A stretch of 35,721 bases of DNA from Methylobacterium sp. J-088 (GCF_022829295.1 NZ_JAKSYH010000131.1:1-35721); one strand, 5' to 3'; counted from the first letter of the stretch, positions 16,216 to 24,516 are shown. Numbers and translations are program-made. The notes: generated from the sequence alone by a model not told the origin.

Positions 16216-16320
16216 TGGGGCGTTCTCCGCCGAAGTGGATACAGGTTCGGCGCAAGAGAGCGCGTTAAAATGACGGCTTCGGGCCGCGCACGATTGCAAG
16301 GCGAATGGGCGCAGCCCTAA
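16216..16320 (+). repeat. Composite A-B intergenic module, copy 3
   Basis: Unit A carries CGCCGAA at 16228-16234 and TTCGGCG at 16246-16252, and reaches AGAGCGCG at 16257-16264. Unit B begins exactly 22 nt after the start of that motif, at 16279, as a diverged copy (GGGCCGCGCACGATTGCAA) and ends in GCAGCCCTAAG, matching the end of copy 2. It lies about 30 bases after the stop of the secreted Tyr/Pro-rich protein gene, in the same orientation as the other copies relative to the upstream gene. Confidence 0.8.
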
Positions 16321-16333
16321 GACGCTCGCAATC

Positions 16334-16356
16334 GGGATCGGGATCGGGATCGGGGG
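16334..16356 (+). promoter_or_regulatory. G-quadruplex-type motif before the TusA-family start
   Basis: Four G tracts at 16334-16336, 16340-16342, 16346-16348 and 16352-16356, separated by ATC each time, form a canonical G3N3 four-tract motif. It is also a short tandem repeat of GGGATC. The last tract ends eight bases before the GTG at 16365 and is the best ribosome-binding candidate, so folding could hide it. Tandem hexamers may vary in number between strains. Confidence 0.55.
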
Positions 16357-16364
16357 CGTGCCGC

Positions 16365-16619
16365 GTGCAAGACGAGACGAATAGCGTCGATCTCGATCTC
16401 AGCGGCCTGAAATGTCCGCTCCCCGTCCTGCACACCCGCAAGGCGCTGCGCCGGCTGGCCGCAGGGAGGATTCTCGTCGTTACCTGCACCGATCCCCTGG
16501 CGATGATCGATATCCCGAATCTCGTCCGCGAGGAGGGCGCCCGGCTCGACGCGGCGGAGCGGCACGGTGATCGCCTGTGCTTCCGTATCGCGCGTTCCGC
16601 GATGCCGCCGCATTCCTGA
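16365..16619 (+). CDS. TusA-family sulfurtransferase / sulfur carrier
   Basis: An 84-residue TusA-like (SirA/YedF/TusA) protein. The conserved CPxP motif is at residues 17-20 (KCPLP) with nucleophile Cys17, followed by the usual helix (PVLHTRKALRRL) and a beta-alpha-beta fold ending with CFRIAR. TusA proteins pass persulfide sulfur in tRNA thiolation or molybdenum cofactor work; the exact partner here is unknown. I chose the GTG at 16365, eight bases after the G-rich tract. The alternative ATG at 16305 would translate the GGGATC repeat as SGSGSGSG. The Nudix gene follows after 39 bases on the same strand and may be co-transcribed. Confidence 0.85.
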   Translation: MQDETNSVDLDLSGLKCPLPVLHTRKALRRLAAGRILVVTCTDPLAMIDIPNLVREEGARLDAAERHGDRLCFRIARSAMPPHS

Positions 16620-16658
16620 ACGATCCGTCAGACTTTCCAGGGACGGGATGAAACCGGC

Positions 16659-17222
16659 ATGGCACCACGGATCGGGGGCGTGCGCCTCGTGCACGACGGC
16701 TGGGCCCGTTTCCTCGTGGCCGAAGTCATCCAGGAGGATGGGACCCGCATGACGCGGGAAATCGAGGATCACGGCCGGGCGGTCGCAGTCCTGCCGTACG
16801 ATCCGGATCGGCGGGTCGCCACGCTGGTCTCGCAGTTCCGGGCGCCGGTTCTCTTTTCCGACGGTCCGCCGACCCACATGGAGGTTCCGGCGGGCCTGCT
16901 CGACGAGGGCGCGGCCGAGGATGAAGCCCGGCGCGAGGCCATGGAGGAGACGGGCCTGCGCCTGAGCCAACTCGACCCCATCGCGAGCGCTTGGTCGATG
17001 CCGGGGATTTCCACCGAGCGGATGGACCTGTTCCTGGCCGCCTACGGGGCCGACGACCGGGCGGGGACCGGCGGCGGTCTGGCCTCGGAGGGCGAGGCGG
17101 TCACGGTCCACGAGATCCCGCTCCGGGAACTGGCCGCCATGGGCCGGGACGGTCGGCTCACCGACATGAAGTCGCTGGTGCTCCTCTACGCGCTTCAATT
17201 GCGGCGGCCCGACCTGTTTTGA
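16659..17222 (+). CDS. nudK: Nudix hydrolase, NudK-like (GDP-mannose / nucleotide-sugar pyrophosphatase)
   Basis: A 187-residue Nudix hydrolase. The Nudix box runs from G79 to L100, with core REAMEETG at 92-99. It is one residue shorter than the textbook box between G and RE, and the first Glu is Ala. From memory, Escherichia coli NudK has the same spacing. NudK also shares the RAGTGGG-like segment here near 128-134 and the C-terminal DMKSLVLLYAL pattern. NudK cleaves GDP-mannose and related nucleotide sugars, so a link to the nearby polysaccharide cluster is possible. ADP-ribose activity cannot be excluded. It is tail to tail with the WecG-like gene, 135 bases apart. Confidence 0.82.
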   Translation: MAPRIGGVRLVHDGWARFLVAEVIQEDGTRMTREIEDHGRAVAVLPYDPDRRVATLVSQFRAPVLFSDGPPTHMEVPAGLLDEGAAEDEARREAMEETGLRLSQLDPIASAWSMPGISTERMDLFLAAYGADDRAGTGGGLASEGEAVTVHEIPLRELAAMGRDGRLTDMKSLVLLYALQLRRPDLF

Positions 17223-17357
17223 GGTTCGGGGCGGCGGCGCCTGCCGGGCTCTCGAGGTGGCCGTGCCTGGTGCTTCAGCTCCCCTCGGGGGAGAGCAGAA
17301 CGCGGTTGTATCCGGACGCTCAGCTTCCGGAAACGGCCCCCGAGGAGACGGATCCGT

Positions 17358-18221
17358 TCAACCCCCGCGATCCACCAGCCGGCCTCGGGCAACGATGCCG
17401 ATGAAGCGCCAGGACTTGATGAAGTAGCGCCGAAACAGACGTCGCGGTGCCTGAAGGAAGCGGAAGATCCATTCGAGGCCCAGGCGCTGCATCAGCCCCG
17501 GGGCGCGTGTCAGGTACCCCGCCGCCACGTTCAGCGCGTCGCCGATGCAGAACACCACCGGGTTGCCGAGCTTGGCCCGGTGCCGGTCGATCCAGATCTC
17601 GGACTTCGGTGCCCCGACGCCCATCACCAGCAGCGTTGTCCCGTGGGCCCGGATCTGCGCCGCGAGGGCTGCGCTGTAGTCCGGATCGGCCTCAAAGCCG
17701 AAGGGCGGAACCGCGCTCGCCACCGCCCCATCCGGAAGGCCCCTGTCCCGCAGCCGGGCCGCGAGCGCGTCCGCCGCGTCCTGGCGGGCAGAGACCAGGA
17801 AGATCCGCCGGGCGAAGGCGGGCGGATCGGCCATCACGCAGCCCATCAGGTCGTGACCGGTCACCCGGTGGACCGGCCGGCGGCAGGCCGCCCGCGCCAG
17901 CCAGACCAGCGGCATCCCATCGAGTGTCCGGGCGGCCGCCCGGCTGTAGGCGCCGCGAAAGGCCGTGTCCGTGCTGAGCTGGACGATGTGATCGACATTG
18001 GCGGTCACGATCATCCGAGGGCCGTCGTCCGGCCGGGCCGCCACCGCGGCCACGATGGATTCGGCGCTGCCGGTCTGGAAGCGCAGGTCGAACAGCTCGA
18101 CAGTTGCGCCGGGCAGGGCCGAGCCGGGGAGCAGGGCGGTGGGCGACCGTGCGCTACGCACCTCCCGTGGAAGCGGGTCCGCCGCTTCCAGATTGAGTCC
18201 GAGCCGCCCGAGATTACGCAT
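17358..18221 (-). CDS. WecG/TagA/CpsF-family glycosyltransferase
   Basis: A 287-residue GT26-type enzyme that adds a sugar to a polyprenyl-linked intermediate at the cytoplasmic membrane. Family motifs are TANVDHIV near 82-89, LDGMPLVWLAR near 112-122, RVTGHDLMG near 131-139, and LVMGVGAPKSEIWI near 209-222. The last 40 residues are basic and aromatic (FRFLQAPRRLFRRYF), fitting membrane contact. The ATG at 18221 overlaps the Wzz-like stop by eight bases; a GTG at 18260 is the alternative. The overlap implies translational coupling with the chain-length gene. It is the last gene of the polysaccharide cluster. Confidence 0.92.
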   Translation of the reverse strand: MRNLGRLGLNLEAADPLPREVRSARSPTALLPGSALPGATVELFDLRFQTGSAESIVAAVAARPDDGPRMIVTANVDHIVQLSTDTAFRGAYSRAAARTLDGMPLVWLARAACRRPVHRVTGHDLMGCVMADPPAFARRIFLVSARQDAADALAARLRDRGLPDGAVASAVPPFGFEADPDYSAALAAQIRAHGTTLLVMGVGAPKSEIWIDRHRAKLGNPVVFCIGDALNVAAGYLTRAPGLMQRLGLEWIFRFLQAPRRLFRRYFIKSWRFIGIVARGRLVDRGG

Positions 18222-19689
18222 CGGCGGCTCGGAAGCTCGCGGCCGGGCGCGGCGCGGCACGCTGCGAACGGCGACGGTCGCTGTCGGCGCCGAGCATAAG
18301 GGCGATGCCGCCGCCCATGAGCAGACCGAGCACCAGGGCCAGCGGCAGCACGATCTTCGGCGACGGCGGGAAGGTCCGCTGGCGGGCGGGCGTCGCCACC
18401 GAGATGATCCGCACGTTGGTGGTGTTGAGCCGCTCCTGCTCGCTCGCCTCGCGGGCGCGCTTCAGGTAGGCCTCGTAGACGCCCCGGCGGGCTTCGAGCG
18501 TCCGCTCCAGCTCGCGCAGGCCGACATAGGCCCGGTCGCTCGACACCGTCTCGGTCTTGACCCGGTCGAGGCTCCCCCGGATCGCGGCCTCGCTGGCGGC
18601 GGCCCGGTCGTAATCCTTCTGGGTGGTGTCGATGATCCGCTCCTTCTCACGCTGGATCAGGCGCTGAAGGTCACGCTGCTGGGCGTATTGCTCGGCCATG
18701 GCCGGATGACGCTCGCCGAGCCGGGTCGCCAGCTCGGCGGTGTTGCGGGACAGCGTGGCGTATTGCTGACGCAGCGCCTGCATCTCCAGCGATTGCAGCA
18801 TCTCGGGCAGGGCGGTGCTCGGATCCGACGAGCGCATCTTGCGCGCCTGATCGAGCCGCTCCTTCGCTTCCGCGGTCTTGATCGCGGCGGTGACGAGCTG
18901 CTGATTCAAGTCGCCGAGCTGCTGATCGGTGAGCAACCGCCCGCTCGACGCCACGAGCTTGTGATCCTCGCGATAGCGCACGACCGCACCCTCGGCCTGC
19001 TCGACGTCCCGCTTGAGGCTGGCGAGGCGGCCCGCGAGGGCATCCGAGGCGCGGCGGGCGGTGTCGGTCCGGGCCGAGGCCTCCTCGGCGAAGTAGGCAT
19101 TGCCGATGGCGTTGGCGATCTGCGCGGCCTTCTCGGGATCGCGGGACTGGACGGAGACATCGATCACGAAGGTCCGCTCGGCCCGCCGGACGCTGAGCCG
19201 GTTCTGGAGCGTATCGAGGGCGATGTTGACCGGGTTCCGGCTTCCGGGTGGCGGCAGCATGCCGAGCGCGCCCTTGATCCAGTTCAGCGTCGGGCTGTCG
19301 CCGTCCGGCAGCACGAATTCCTCGTCCTGATCGAGGTGCAGCCGCGCGATCACCCGGCGGAGCACGTTGTCGGACTGGATCACCCGCACTTGGCTCTCGG
19401 CGATCGAGACGCCGCTGTCGGCCTGCGGTTGACGGGCGTTCACGTCGTTCTCGACGACCCGCAGATCGCTCGGATCCACGAGGATCTGGATGCTGGACGT
19501 GTAGCGCGGCGGGAGCAGGCCGAGCACCGCGATCGCGACCGCGACCATGAACAGGGTGCTCAGCACGATGAAGCTGCGGCCGCGCCACAGGCGTCGCAGC
19601 ATTACCTTCGGGTCGTTGCGGGGCGTGACCTCCGGAAGCACAATCCGGATGGGTTGCTCACCACTTATTCGTGTCGAGAAGTCGAACAT
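18214..19689 (-). CDS. Wzz/GumC-type polysaccharide chain-length / export protein
   Basis: A 491-residue inner-membrane protein of the polysaccharide co-polymerase class. One membrane segment lies at about residues 39-59 and another near 444-466. Between them is a large periplasmic part with a Wzz domain (YTSSIQILVDPSDLRVV near 63-77) and long coiled coils over about 190-410. The C-terminus is a short basic tail without a Walker-type kinase domain, so a separate tyrosine kinase, if any, is not in this window. The ATG at 19689 has GGAGCGAGG upstream; an in-frame start at 19731 is less likely. It controls length or export of an exopolysaccharide made with the neighbouring glycosyltransferases. 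Confidence 0.92.
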   Translation of the reverse strand: MFDFSTRISGEQPIRIVLPEVTPRNDPKVMLRRLWRGRSFIVLSTLFMVAVAIAVLGLLPPRYTSSIQILVDPSDLRVVENDVNARQPQADSGVSIAESQVRVIQSDNVLRRVIARLHLDQDEEFVLPDGDSPTLNWIKGALGMLPPPGSRNPVNIALDTLQNRLSVRRAERTFVIDVSVQSRDPEKAAQIANAIGNAYFAEEASARTDTARRASDALAGRLASLKRDVEQAEGAVVRYREDHKLVASSGRLLTDQQLGDLNQQLVTAAIKTAEAKERLDQARKMRSSDPSTALPEMLQSLEMQALRQQYATLSRNTAELATRLGERHPAMAEQYAQQRDLQRLIQREKERIIDTTQKDYDRAAASEAAIRGSLDRVKTETVSSDRAYVGLRELERTLEARRGVYEAYLKRAREASEQERLNTTNVRIISVATPARQRTFPPSPKIVLPLALVLGLLMGGGIALMLGADSDRRRSQRAAPRPAASFRAADA

Positions 19690-19964
19690 ACGCCTCGCTC
19701 CCTGACCCTCTGAGACGGATCGGTCGTCCACCGTCCCGGTCGTCTGTCCCCGTTCCGATCAGCTTCGTACCGATTCGGGACAGGACCCCGCCGTGGGCAG
19801 TGTCTTCGATGGTACGGCAGCAATCGGTGTACCGCTAAAGTAATCTCACCTTGAACCGTCCGCGGCGACTGAAAGCCTGTAGATGACGTGGTGAGAGACG
19901 ACGTAAACTGCCGCACCTTTATGGCGATCAAAGCCGCGGGGCCGCCGGGGACTACGTACGGACC

Positions 19965-21080
19965 TCACACGTCGCCGTGATCGGCGACGATCGAGGCCGG
20001 GGCAGAATAGGCCGCGGCGTCGCCTGCGAGGAACCGGCGGAAGCGCACTCCGTCCTCGGCCGCCGCCGCATTCCAGCGTGCCACGTTGGTCCGGCTGAGT
20101 TCGGCCGCGCCGATCAGGCCGCCCGCGGCGATCCAATCCATCAGCGTTCGGGCCGCCGCGTCCGGCGCCTCTGGCCGGATCAGCAGGCCGGAGCGACCCA
20201 GAACCTCGCGGAACACCGCGTCGTCCGGCGCCACCACCGGCAGGCCGCCATGCTGCACCTCCAGCAGCGGCAGGCCGAGCCCCTCCGCCTTCGAGGTCGA
20301 CACCAGGACATGGCACGCCGCCGCGAGGCCGCGCAGTTCGGCGTCCGACAGATAGCCGTGCCGATGCAGGAACGGTGGCGGATCGTCCAGGAAGCCGTGA
20401 CGGCCCCAGCCGATCCGGCCGACGAGATGCAGTTCCGCTTGGATCCCGGCGCGGTTCAGCGCCGCCGTGAGGGCCAGGGCGGCCGGGTAGTTCTTCCGCG
20501 GCTCGATGGTCCCGATGGCGAGGAGGCGCAGCGTGTCGCCCGGCCCGTAGGGAGCCGGCCCCGGCAGGTCGCCGAGGCCGAACGCGTCGCGCACCGGCGG
20601 GCGAAGCAGCGCGACGCGGGCGCGCGGCGCGCAGACGGCGCGCACGGCCACGCCGGTGGTCCGGCTGTTGACGAACAGGTTCGGGCACCAGCGCAGGGCC
20701 AGGGCGAAGCTCGGGCTCATGTAGAGCCGGCTGCGCAGGCTGAGATCCTCCGGCCGGGTGAGGAGGAAGGTGTCATGCACGTAGAGCAGGCAGCGCTCGG
20801 CCGCCAATGCACAGAGCGGGCCCGGCGGAAAGCCCGGGAACAGGAACAGCGCGTCCCGGTCCCGAAGAGCATGCAGGGGCAGCGCGAGGTGCTGCGCGGC
20901 GATCATGCCCGGCAGCGATCGGCTGGTGATGGCCCGGACCGCGTGCGGCGCCAGCGTGTCCGGGGCGAACAGGTCGAGGGTGACCCGCTCGATCCCGGTG
21001 ACATGGCCGCGCAGATGGGATTGGTCGAGGTAGATCCGCCGGATCCGGCCGGCGGTCGCGTCGTCGGGCCGCACCGTCAT
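19965..21080 (-). CDS. GT4-family glycosyltransferase
   Basis: A 371-residue retaining glycosyltransferase of GT-B fold. The N-terminal half contains YLDQSHLRGHVTGIERV, and the linker carries the LLAIGTIEPRKNY motif near 188-200. The donor-binding half contains VSTSKAEGLGLPLLEVQHGGLPVVA near 260-284, the family E-x7-E element. These features match mannosyl- or related hexosyltransferases, but the donor and acceptor cannot be read from sequence. Its ATG overlaps the preceding gene's TGA as ATGA, so translation is coupled. A 275-base gap separates it from the Wzz-like gene; that gap probably holds the Wzz promoter. Confidence 0.92.
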   Translation of the reverse strand: MTVRPDDATAGRIRRIYLDQSHLRGHVTGIERVTLDLFAPDTLAPHAVRAITSRSLPGMIAAQHLALPLHALRDRDALFLFPGFPPGPLCALAAERCLLYVHDTFLLTRPEDLSLRSRLYMSPSFALALRWCPNLFVNSRTTGVAVRAVCAPRARVALLRPPVRDAFGLGDLPGPAPYGPGDTLRLLAIGTIEPRKNYPAALALTAALNRAGIQAELHLVGRIGWGRHGFLDDPPPFLHRHGYLSDAELRGLAAACHVLVSTSKAEGLGLPLLEVQHGGLPVVAPDDAVFREVLGRSGLLIRPEAPDAAARTLMDWIAAGGLIGAAELSRTNVARWNAAAAEDGVRFRRFLAGDAAAYSAPASIVADHGDV

Positions 21081-23209
21081 GGCAGGCTCCGGCGCAGGCG
21101 ACCCGCGAGGTAGAGGCAGCGGCGCACGAGGAGGGGCATCCGGCGCCCGAGAACCATCTGCTTGGCACGCCGCAGGCGGCGCACGAGGGGCCGCGAGGCC
21201 GCCGGCACGGTCCCGGCGGCGCCCGCCTGCCGTGCGGCCGCGAAGGGGAAGTGACCGAGCATTGCGGGCGCGAAATGCGGTCCTGCCGCCGCATCCCGGA
21301 GCCCGTGCCGCCGGAAGACCGCCTCCAGCGACAGGGCGGCAGCGCCCGGGCTGTAGCGACTCTCCAGGGCGATGCGCGCGAAGGCGCCGAGCCGGGCGCG
21401 CGTCTCCGGATCATCCACCAGCGCCGCCAGGGCCTCGGCGAGGGCGCCGGGTCTCACGGGGACAAGGCGACCCGACACGCCGTCGATCACCGAGGAGGTC
21501 AGGCCGGAGGTGCGGTAGGCCAGGGTCGGCACGCCGCACAGGCCGGCCTCGATCGGCGTCTGCCCGAGGGTCTCGTGACGGCTGGCAGTGACGTGCAGAT
21601 CGCACGCGCCGTACCACGCGGCCAGCGTCTCCTCGTCGGCGATCAGACCCGGCGCGAACAGGTTGGCGAGCCCGAGCCGCGCGGGATTGTCGAGCCGGCC
21701 GATCGCCACCACACCCACCCCCGGCCGCGCCACGGCTTGAAGCGCGGCGCGCAGGTCGTCGAAACCCTTATCGGGCCCATCGACGATCACGGCGGAAATC
21801 AGGATCAACACGTCGTCGGGCGGCAGGCCGAGTCGGCGGCGCAACGCCGCGCGATCGCCTGGGCGGAACACGGCGGTCGGGAAGGCGAGCCGGATCGGCT
21901 CCGCCACGGCGCCGGGGGGCGCGAGGTCCCGGGCGTGCGCCAGCGTCCAGTCGGAATTCGCGAGCATCCATGGACCTGCGGGGCCGGCCAGCGCCGTGCG
22001 CTTGCGGGCATGCATGTCGGCGATCCGGCCGGGGGCGAGTTGCGGGTATTCGTCCGGACACGGGCAGGCGGCATCGCAGCCGAGCGCGGCACGGCCGCAT
22101 TCGCGGGGGTGGCAGCACCGGCCGGTCAGCGGGAACAGGTCGTGCAGCACGAGGGCGACCGGACCACGCCGGCTGAGGCGGGCGACCACGTCGAGGCTGC
22201 GGGTCGCCCCGTGCAGGTTGCCGACGAGGACGAGATCGGGTGCAGATGCCGCGATTTCTGCCTCGGCCTGCGGGAAGGTGTCGGTCCACTCGGCCGCCTC
22301 GGGGCGGTCGCTCAGTGCGACCGGGGTGAGACGGTGGCCCGCGAGGGCGAGCGCTTCGGCGAGGCGCCGCTGCGCCACGCCGGCCCCGCCCTGCGTCCCG
22401 GTTCCCGTCAGCGAGACGATGGACAGGCCGCGTGGTGGTATCGCGGTCGCCGCGAGCCTGTGGAGCAGGACCGGGCGGCCGATGGAGTGGCGGGCGTCTT
22501 CCGGGATTGCGAACCATATCGCGGCGTCGTCGAACAGCCCGTCGGCGTCGATCATTGCGGTCGCGTCGAGGCATCCGCGTGCCCAAAGCACGGAGCCGCT
22601 CATGGAGGCGGTCCCCCCCGGTCCCGCCGCGAAAGCCGGGCCGTCGAGGCCCTGGACCTCCGTGTCGAACAGGACGCGCAGGCCCGCCACCGCGTCGGCC
22701 CCCGTCAGCGCCGCATCCAAAGCGAGGGCGATCAACGCGCCGGGGGCGAGGAGATCGCCGGCATCGAGCCAGAGCAGATGATCGACGGTCGGATCGGCCA
22801 GGATCCGCGCGACGGCCGGGCCGGCGTCTCCGGTCGTGACCAGATCGTGCCGGACCTCGGGGTAGTCCTGGCGCAGCACCGAGGCGACGGTCTCACCAAG
22901 CTCCGCTCCAACCCGTACCACGGTGACGACGCGGATCCGGGGCCAAGGCCGCCCGTCGGGCAGCGAGGCGGGCCGGGCAGCGCCTGTGACGGCCGGGCCG
23001 AACGGCCAGCCGGCGATGCCGTGGGCAGGCGGCGAGGGGGGAGAGGCGTCGGGCAAGGCGGCTCGGGCGGCGCGGGTATCGTCTCCGGCCGCACCCTGAA
23101 CGCGAATGTTGAAGATTGCTTCTCGCAGTTCTTCTCGGGTGAGGGCGTTCCGCTGTCGGGACGCCGCGTGTCGGGCTTCCACGTGGATTCGGGCCGGACC
23201 CGCCTCCAT
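21077..23209 (-). CDS. Two-domain glycosyltransferase (GT2 + GT4)
   Basis: About 710 residues. A GT2-like domain begins near residue 85 (PWPRIRVVTVV) with VASVLRQDYP and a WLDAGD Asp motif. The second half is a GT-B/GT4 domain with LVLVGNLHG, a Cys-rich stretch (CCHPRECGRAALGCDAACPC) and ASRHETLGQTPIEAGLCGVPTLAY. The start is uncertain. The open frame runs up to a TTG at 23464, but the part before about 23170 is a selD relic, so I use the in-frame ATG at 23209, which lies inside the relic. A TTG at 23056 is the only candidate between it and the GT2 domain, and no good ribosome site is visible at either. The stop overlaps the next start as ATGA. Confidence 0.8.
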   Translation of the reverse strand: MEAGPARIHVEARHAASRQRNALTREELREAIFNIRVQGAAGDDTRAARAALPDASPPSPPAHGIAGWPFGPAVTGAARPASLPDGRPWPRIRVVTVVRVGAELGETVASVLRQDYPEVRHDLVTTGDAGPAVARILADPTVDHLLWLDAGDLLAPGALIALALDAALTGADAVAGLRVLFDTEVQGLDGPAFAAGPGGTASMSGSVLWARGCLDATAMIDADGLFDDAAIWFAIPEDARHSIGRPVLLHRLAATAIPPRGLSIVSLTGTGTQGGAGVAQRRLAEALALAGHRLTPVALSDRPEAAEWTDTFPQAEAEIAASAPDLVLVGNLHGATRSLDVVARLSRRGPVALVLHDLFPLTGRCCHPRECGRAALGCDAACPCPDEYPQLAPGRIADMHARKRTALAGPAGPWMLANSDWTLAHARDLAPPGAVAEPIRLAFPTAVFRPGDRAALRRRLGLPPDDVLILISAVIVDGPDKGFDDLRAALQAVARPGVGVVAIGRLDNPARLGLANLFAPGLIADEETLAAWYGACDLHVTASRHETLGQTPIEAGLCGVPTLAYRTSGLTSSVIDGVSGRLVPVRPGALAEALAALVDDPETRARLGAFARIALESRYSPGAAALSLEAVFRRHGLRDAAAGPHFAPAMLGHFPFAAARQAGAAGTVPAASRPLVRRLRRAKQMVLGRRMPLLVRRCLYLAGRLRRSLP

Positions 23210-23595
23210 CCGGCCGATCCGGGCGGCGGCCGGGTACCCGCTTTCGCGGATGCGGGCCAGGATCGCGTCCGCCCGGCCGGCCGCACAGGTCCCGGAGATC
23301 TTTGGATCGGTGAGCAGGTGGCGTCGCCGCTCCGGACGATTGGCGGGCAGGTCGATTTCGGCGCCGATCGCGGCCCGGTTTCGGTGTGAAGCGCCGGTGA
23401 CGAAGCGCTGCTGCGCCAGCGCCGCCGCCCACGGCAGCGCATCGGCCGCGAGCCGGAAGGTCAAGCCGGCGTCCCGGGCGAGTTCGAGGCCGTGGCCGAG
23501 GATGCCGCGAAGCCGGTCACGTCTGTGAGCGCGTGCACGGCGGGCTCGGCGGCGAGATCCGGGCCCATCCGGTTCAGCAGGGTGATGGTGGCGCG
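23170..23595 (-). pseudogene. selD: Decayed selD (selenide, water dikinase) C-terminal fragment
   Basis: Read on the minus strand, one frame gives ITLLNRMGPDL and VHALTDVTGF, then hits a stop. After a frame change at about 23505-23510 the next frame continues GILGHGLELARDAG, FVTGASHRNR, LLTDPKISG, ADAILARIRESGYP and RMEAGPARIHV. This is the order of the SelD C-terminal half, where the usual motifs are DVTGFGLLGH, TGASxRN and DPQTSGG. The 5' half of selD, with the catalytic Cys/Sec and ATP-binding part, is absent. Besides the frameshift, DPQTSGG has decayed to DPKISGT with a deletion after it. It starts right next to the CcdA-like stop codon and is not functional. Confidence 0.85.
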
Positions 23596-23603
23596 GGCTC
23601 CCG

Positions 23604-24323
23604 TCAGTAGCGCGTCGTGACCGCGGTGAGCCAGTCCGGCGAGGCCGCGACGATGACCGACTCCGCGCGCTTGTCGAGCCCGGTCAGCACGAGCAGCCCG
23701 AGCACGACGAGCAGCACGCCGAGACCTGCCTTCGCGGTCCGGCCGGCCGCCGCGATCCCGCCGCGCCAGCGCATCAGGGCCCCGCGGGAGGCGAAGCCCA
23801 GCAGCATCAGCGGCAGGGCGGCTCCGATTCCGAAGGCGAGCATCGTCAGCGCGACGCTTCCGAGATGCTCGCCCCGGGCCGCCATCAGCGACGCGGCGCC
23901 GAGGGTCGGGCCGACGCAGGGGCTCCAGGCGGCACCGAGCAGCAGGCCAACAGTGAACTGGCCGGACAGGCCACCCGGGCCGACGCCGCCGAAGCGCGCC
24001 TCGGCCCAGGCGCCGACCGGACCCGCCGCAGTCGCGACCCGGGCCTGGAGACGCGGCAGCATCAGCACGATTCCCATCCCGATCATCAGGATCGCCCCGG
24101 CGGAGCGGAATACGTCGCCATCCAGGCCGATGGCGAAGCCGACAGTCGCCACGAACAGGCCGATGATCGTGAAGGCGATCGCGAGCCCCGTCGCCAGGGC
24201 GAGCGGTCCGAGCCGGTGCTCCGCCGCCGCGGTGCCGAGGACGATCGGCACGAGCGGCAACACGCAGGGCGACAGCACCGACAGCAGCCCGGCCAGGAAC
24301 GCGAAAGCCACCGTTCCAAGCAT
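23604..24323 (-). CDS. ccdA: CcdA/DsbD-like thiol-redox membrane transporter
   Basis: A 239-residue, six-helix membrane protein that moves electrons from cytoplasmic thioredoxin to periplasmic thiol proteins, as in cytochrome c maturation. The conserved Cys are C20 in LSPCVLPLVP and C136 in WSPCVGPTLG. I chose ATG 24323 because AAGGA lies nine bases upstream; the longer frame to 24389 adds a hydrophilic segment. The last 20 residues (VIVAASPDWLTAVTTRY) extend beyond the final helix. No other cytochrome c maturation gene is adjacent. The selD relic begins immediately downstream, so an older gene arrangement has been deleted here. Confidence 0.88.
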   Translation of the reverse strand: MLGTVAFAFLAGLLSVLSPCVLPLVPIVLGTAAAEHRLGPLALATGLAIAFTIIGLFVATVGFAIGLDGDVFRSAGAILMIGMGIVLMLPRLQARVATAAGPVGAWAEARFGGVGPGGLSGQFTVGLLLGAAWSPCVGPTLGAASLMAARGEHLGSVALTMLAFGIGAALPLMLLGFASRGALMRWRGGIAAAGRTAKAGLGVLLVVLGLLVLTGLDKRAESVIVAASPDWLTAVTTRY

Positions 24324-24516
24324 AAACCGCGTCCTTCCGAGATGATGGTCGTTGCCGGCAGGCTTCGCCGCCGCCGGATCCGCCGTCAACGCGCCCGCGC
24401 ATCACGGCCACGTGTTACGGTCTCTTGCCAGGGCTTCTTGGGAACTCGGCCGCGGACAGCGTGCTTCGGCTGCCGTCCAGGCGCGGATCGCGCCTTGGCC
24501 GCAGGGGAGCCGAACG

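Noticed and set aside
16331..16356. Short tandem GGGATC array considered as a CRISPR-like repeat
   Set aside because: The spacers are three bases and identical; there is no repeat-spacer pattern and no cas gene.
17998..19713. 571-residue plus-strand frame opposite the Wzz-like gene
   Set aside because: Shadow of a well-supported minus-strand gene.
21251..23389. 712-residue plus-strand frame opposite the two-domain glycosyltransferase
   Set aside because: Low-complexity Arg/Gly/Ala composition with no motif; the minus-strand frame has clear glycosyltransferase motifs.
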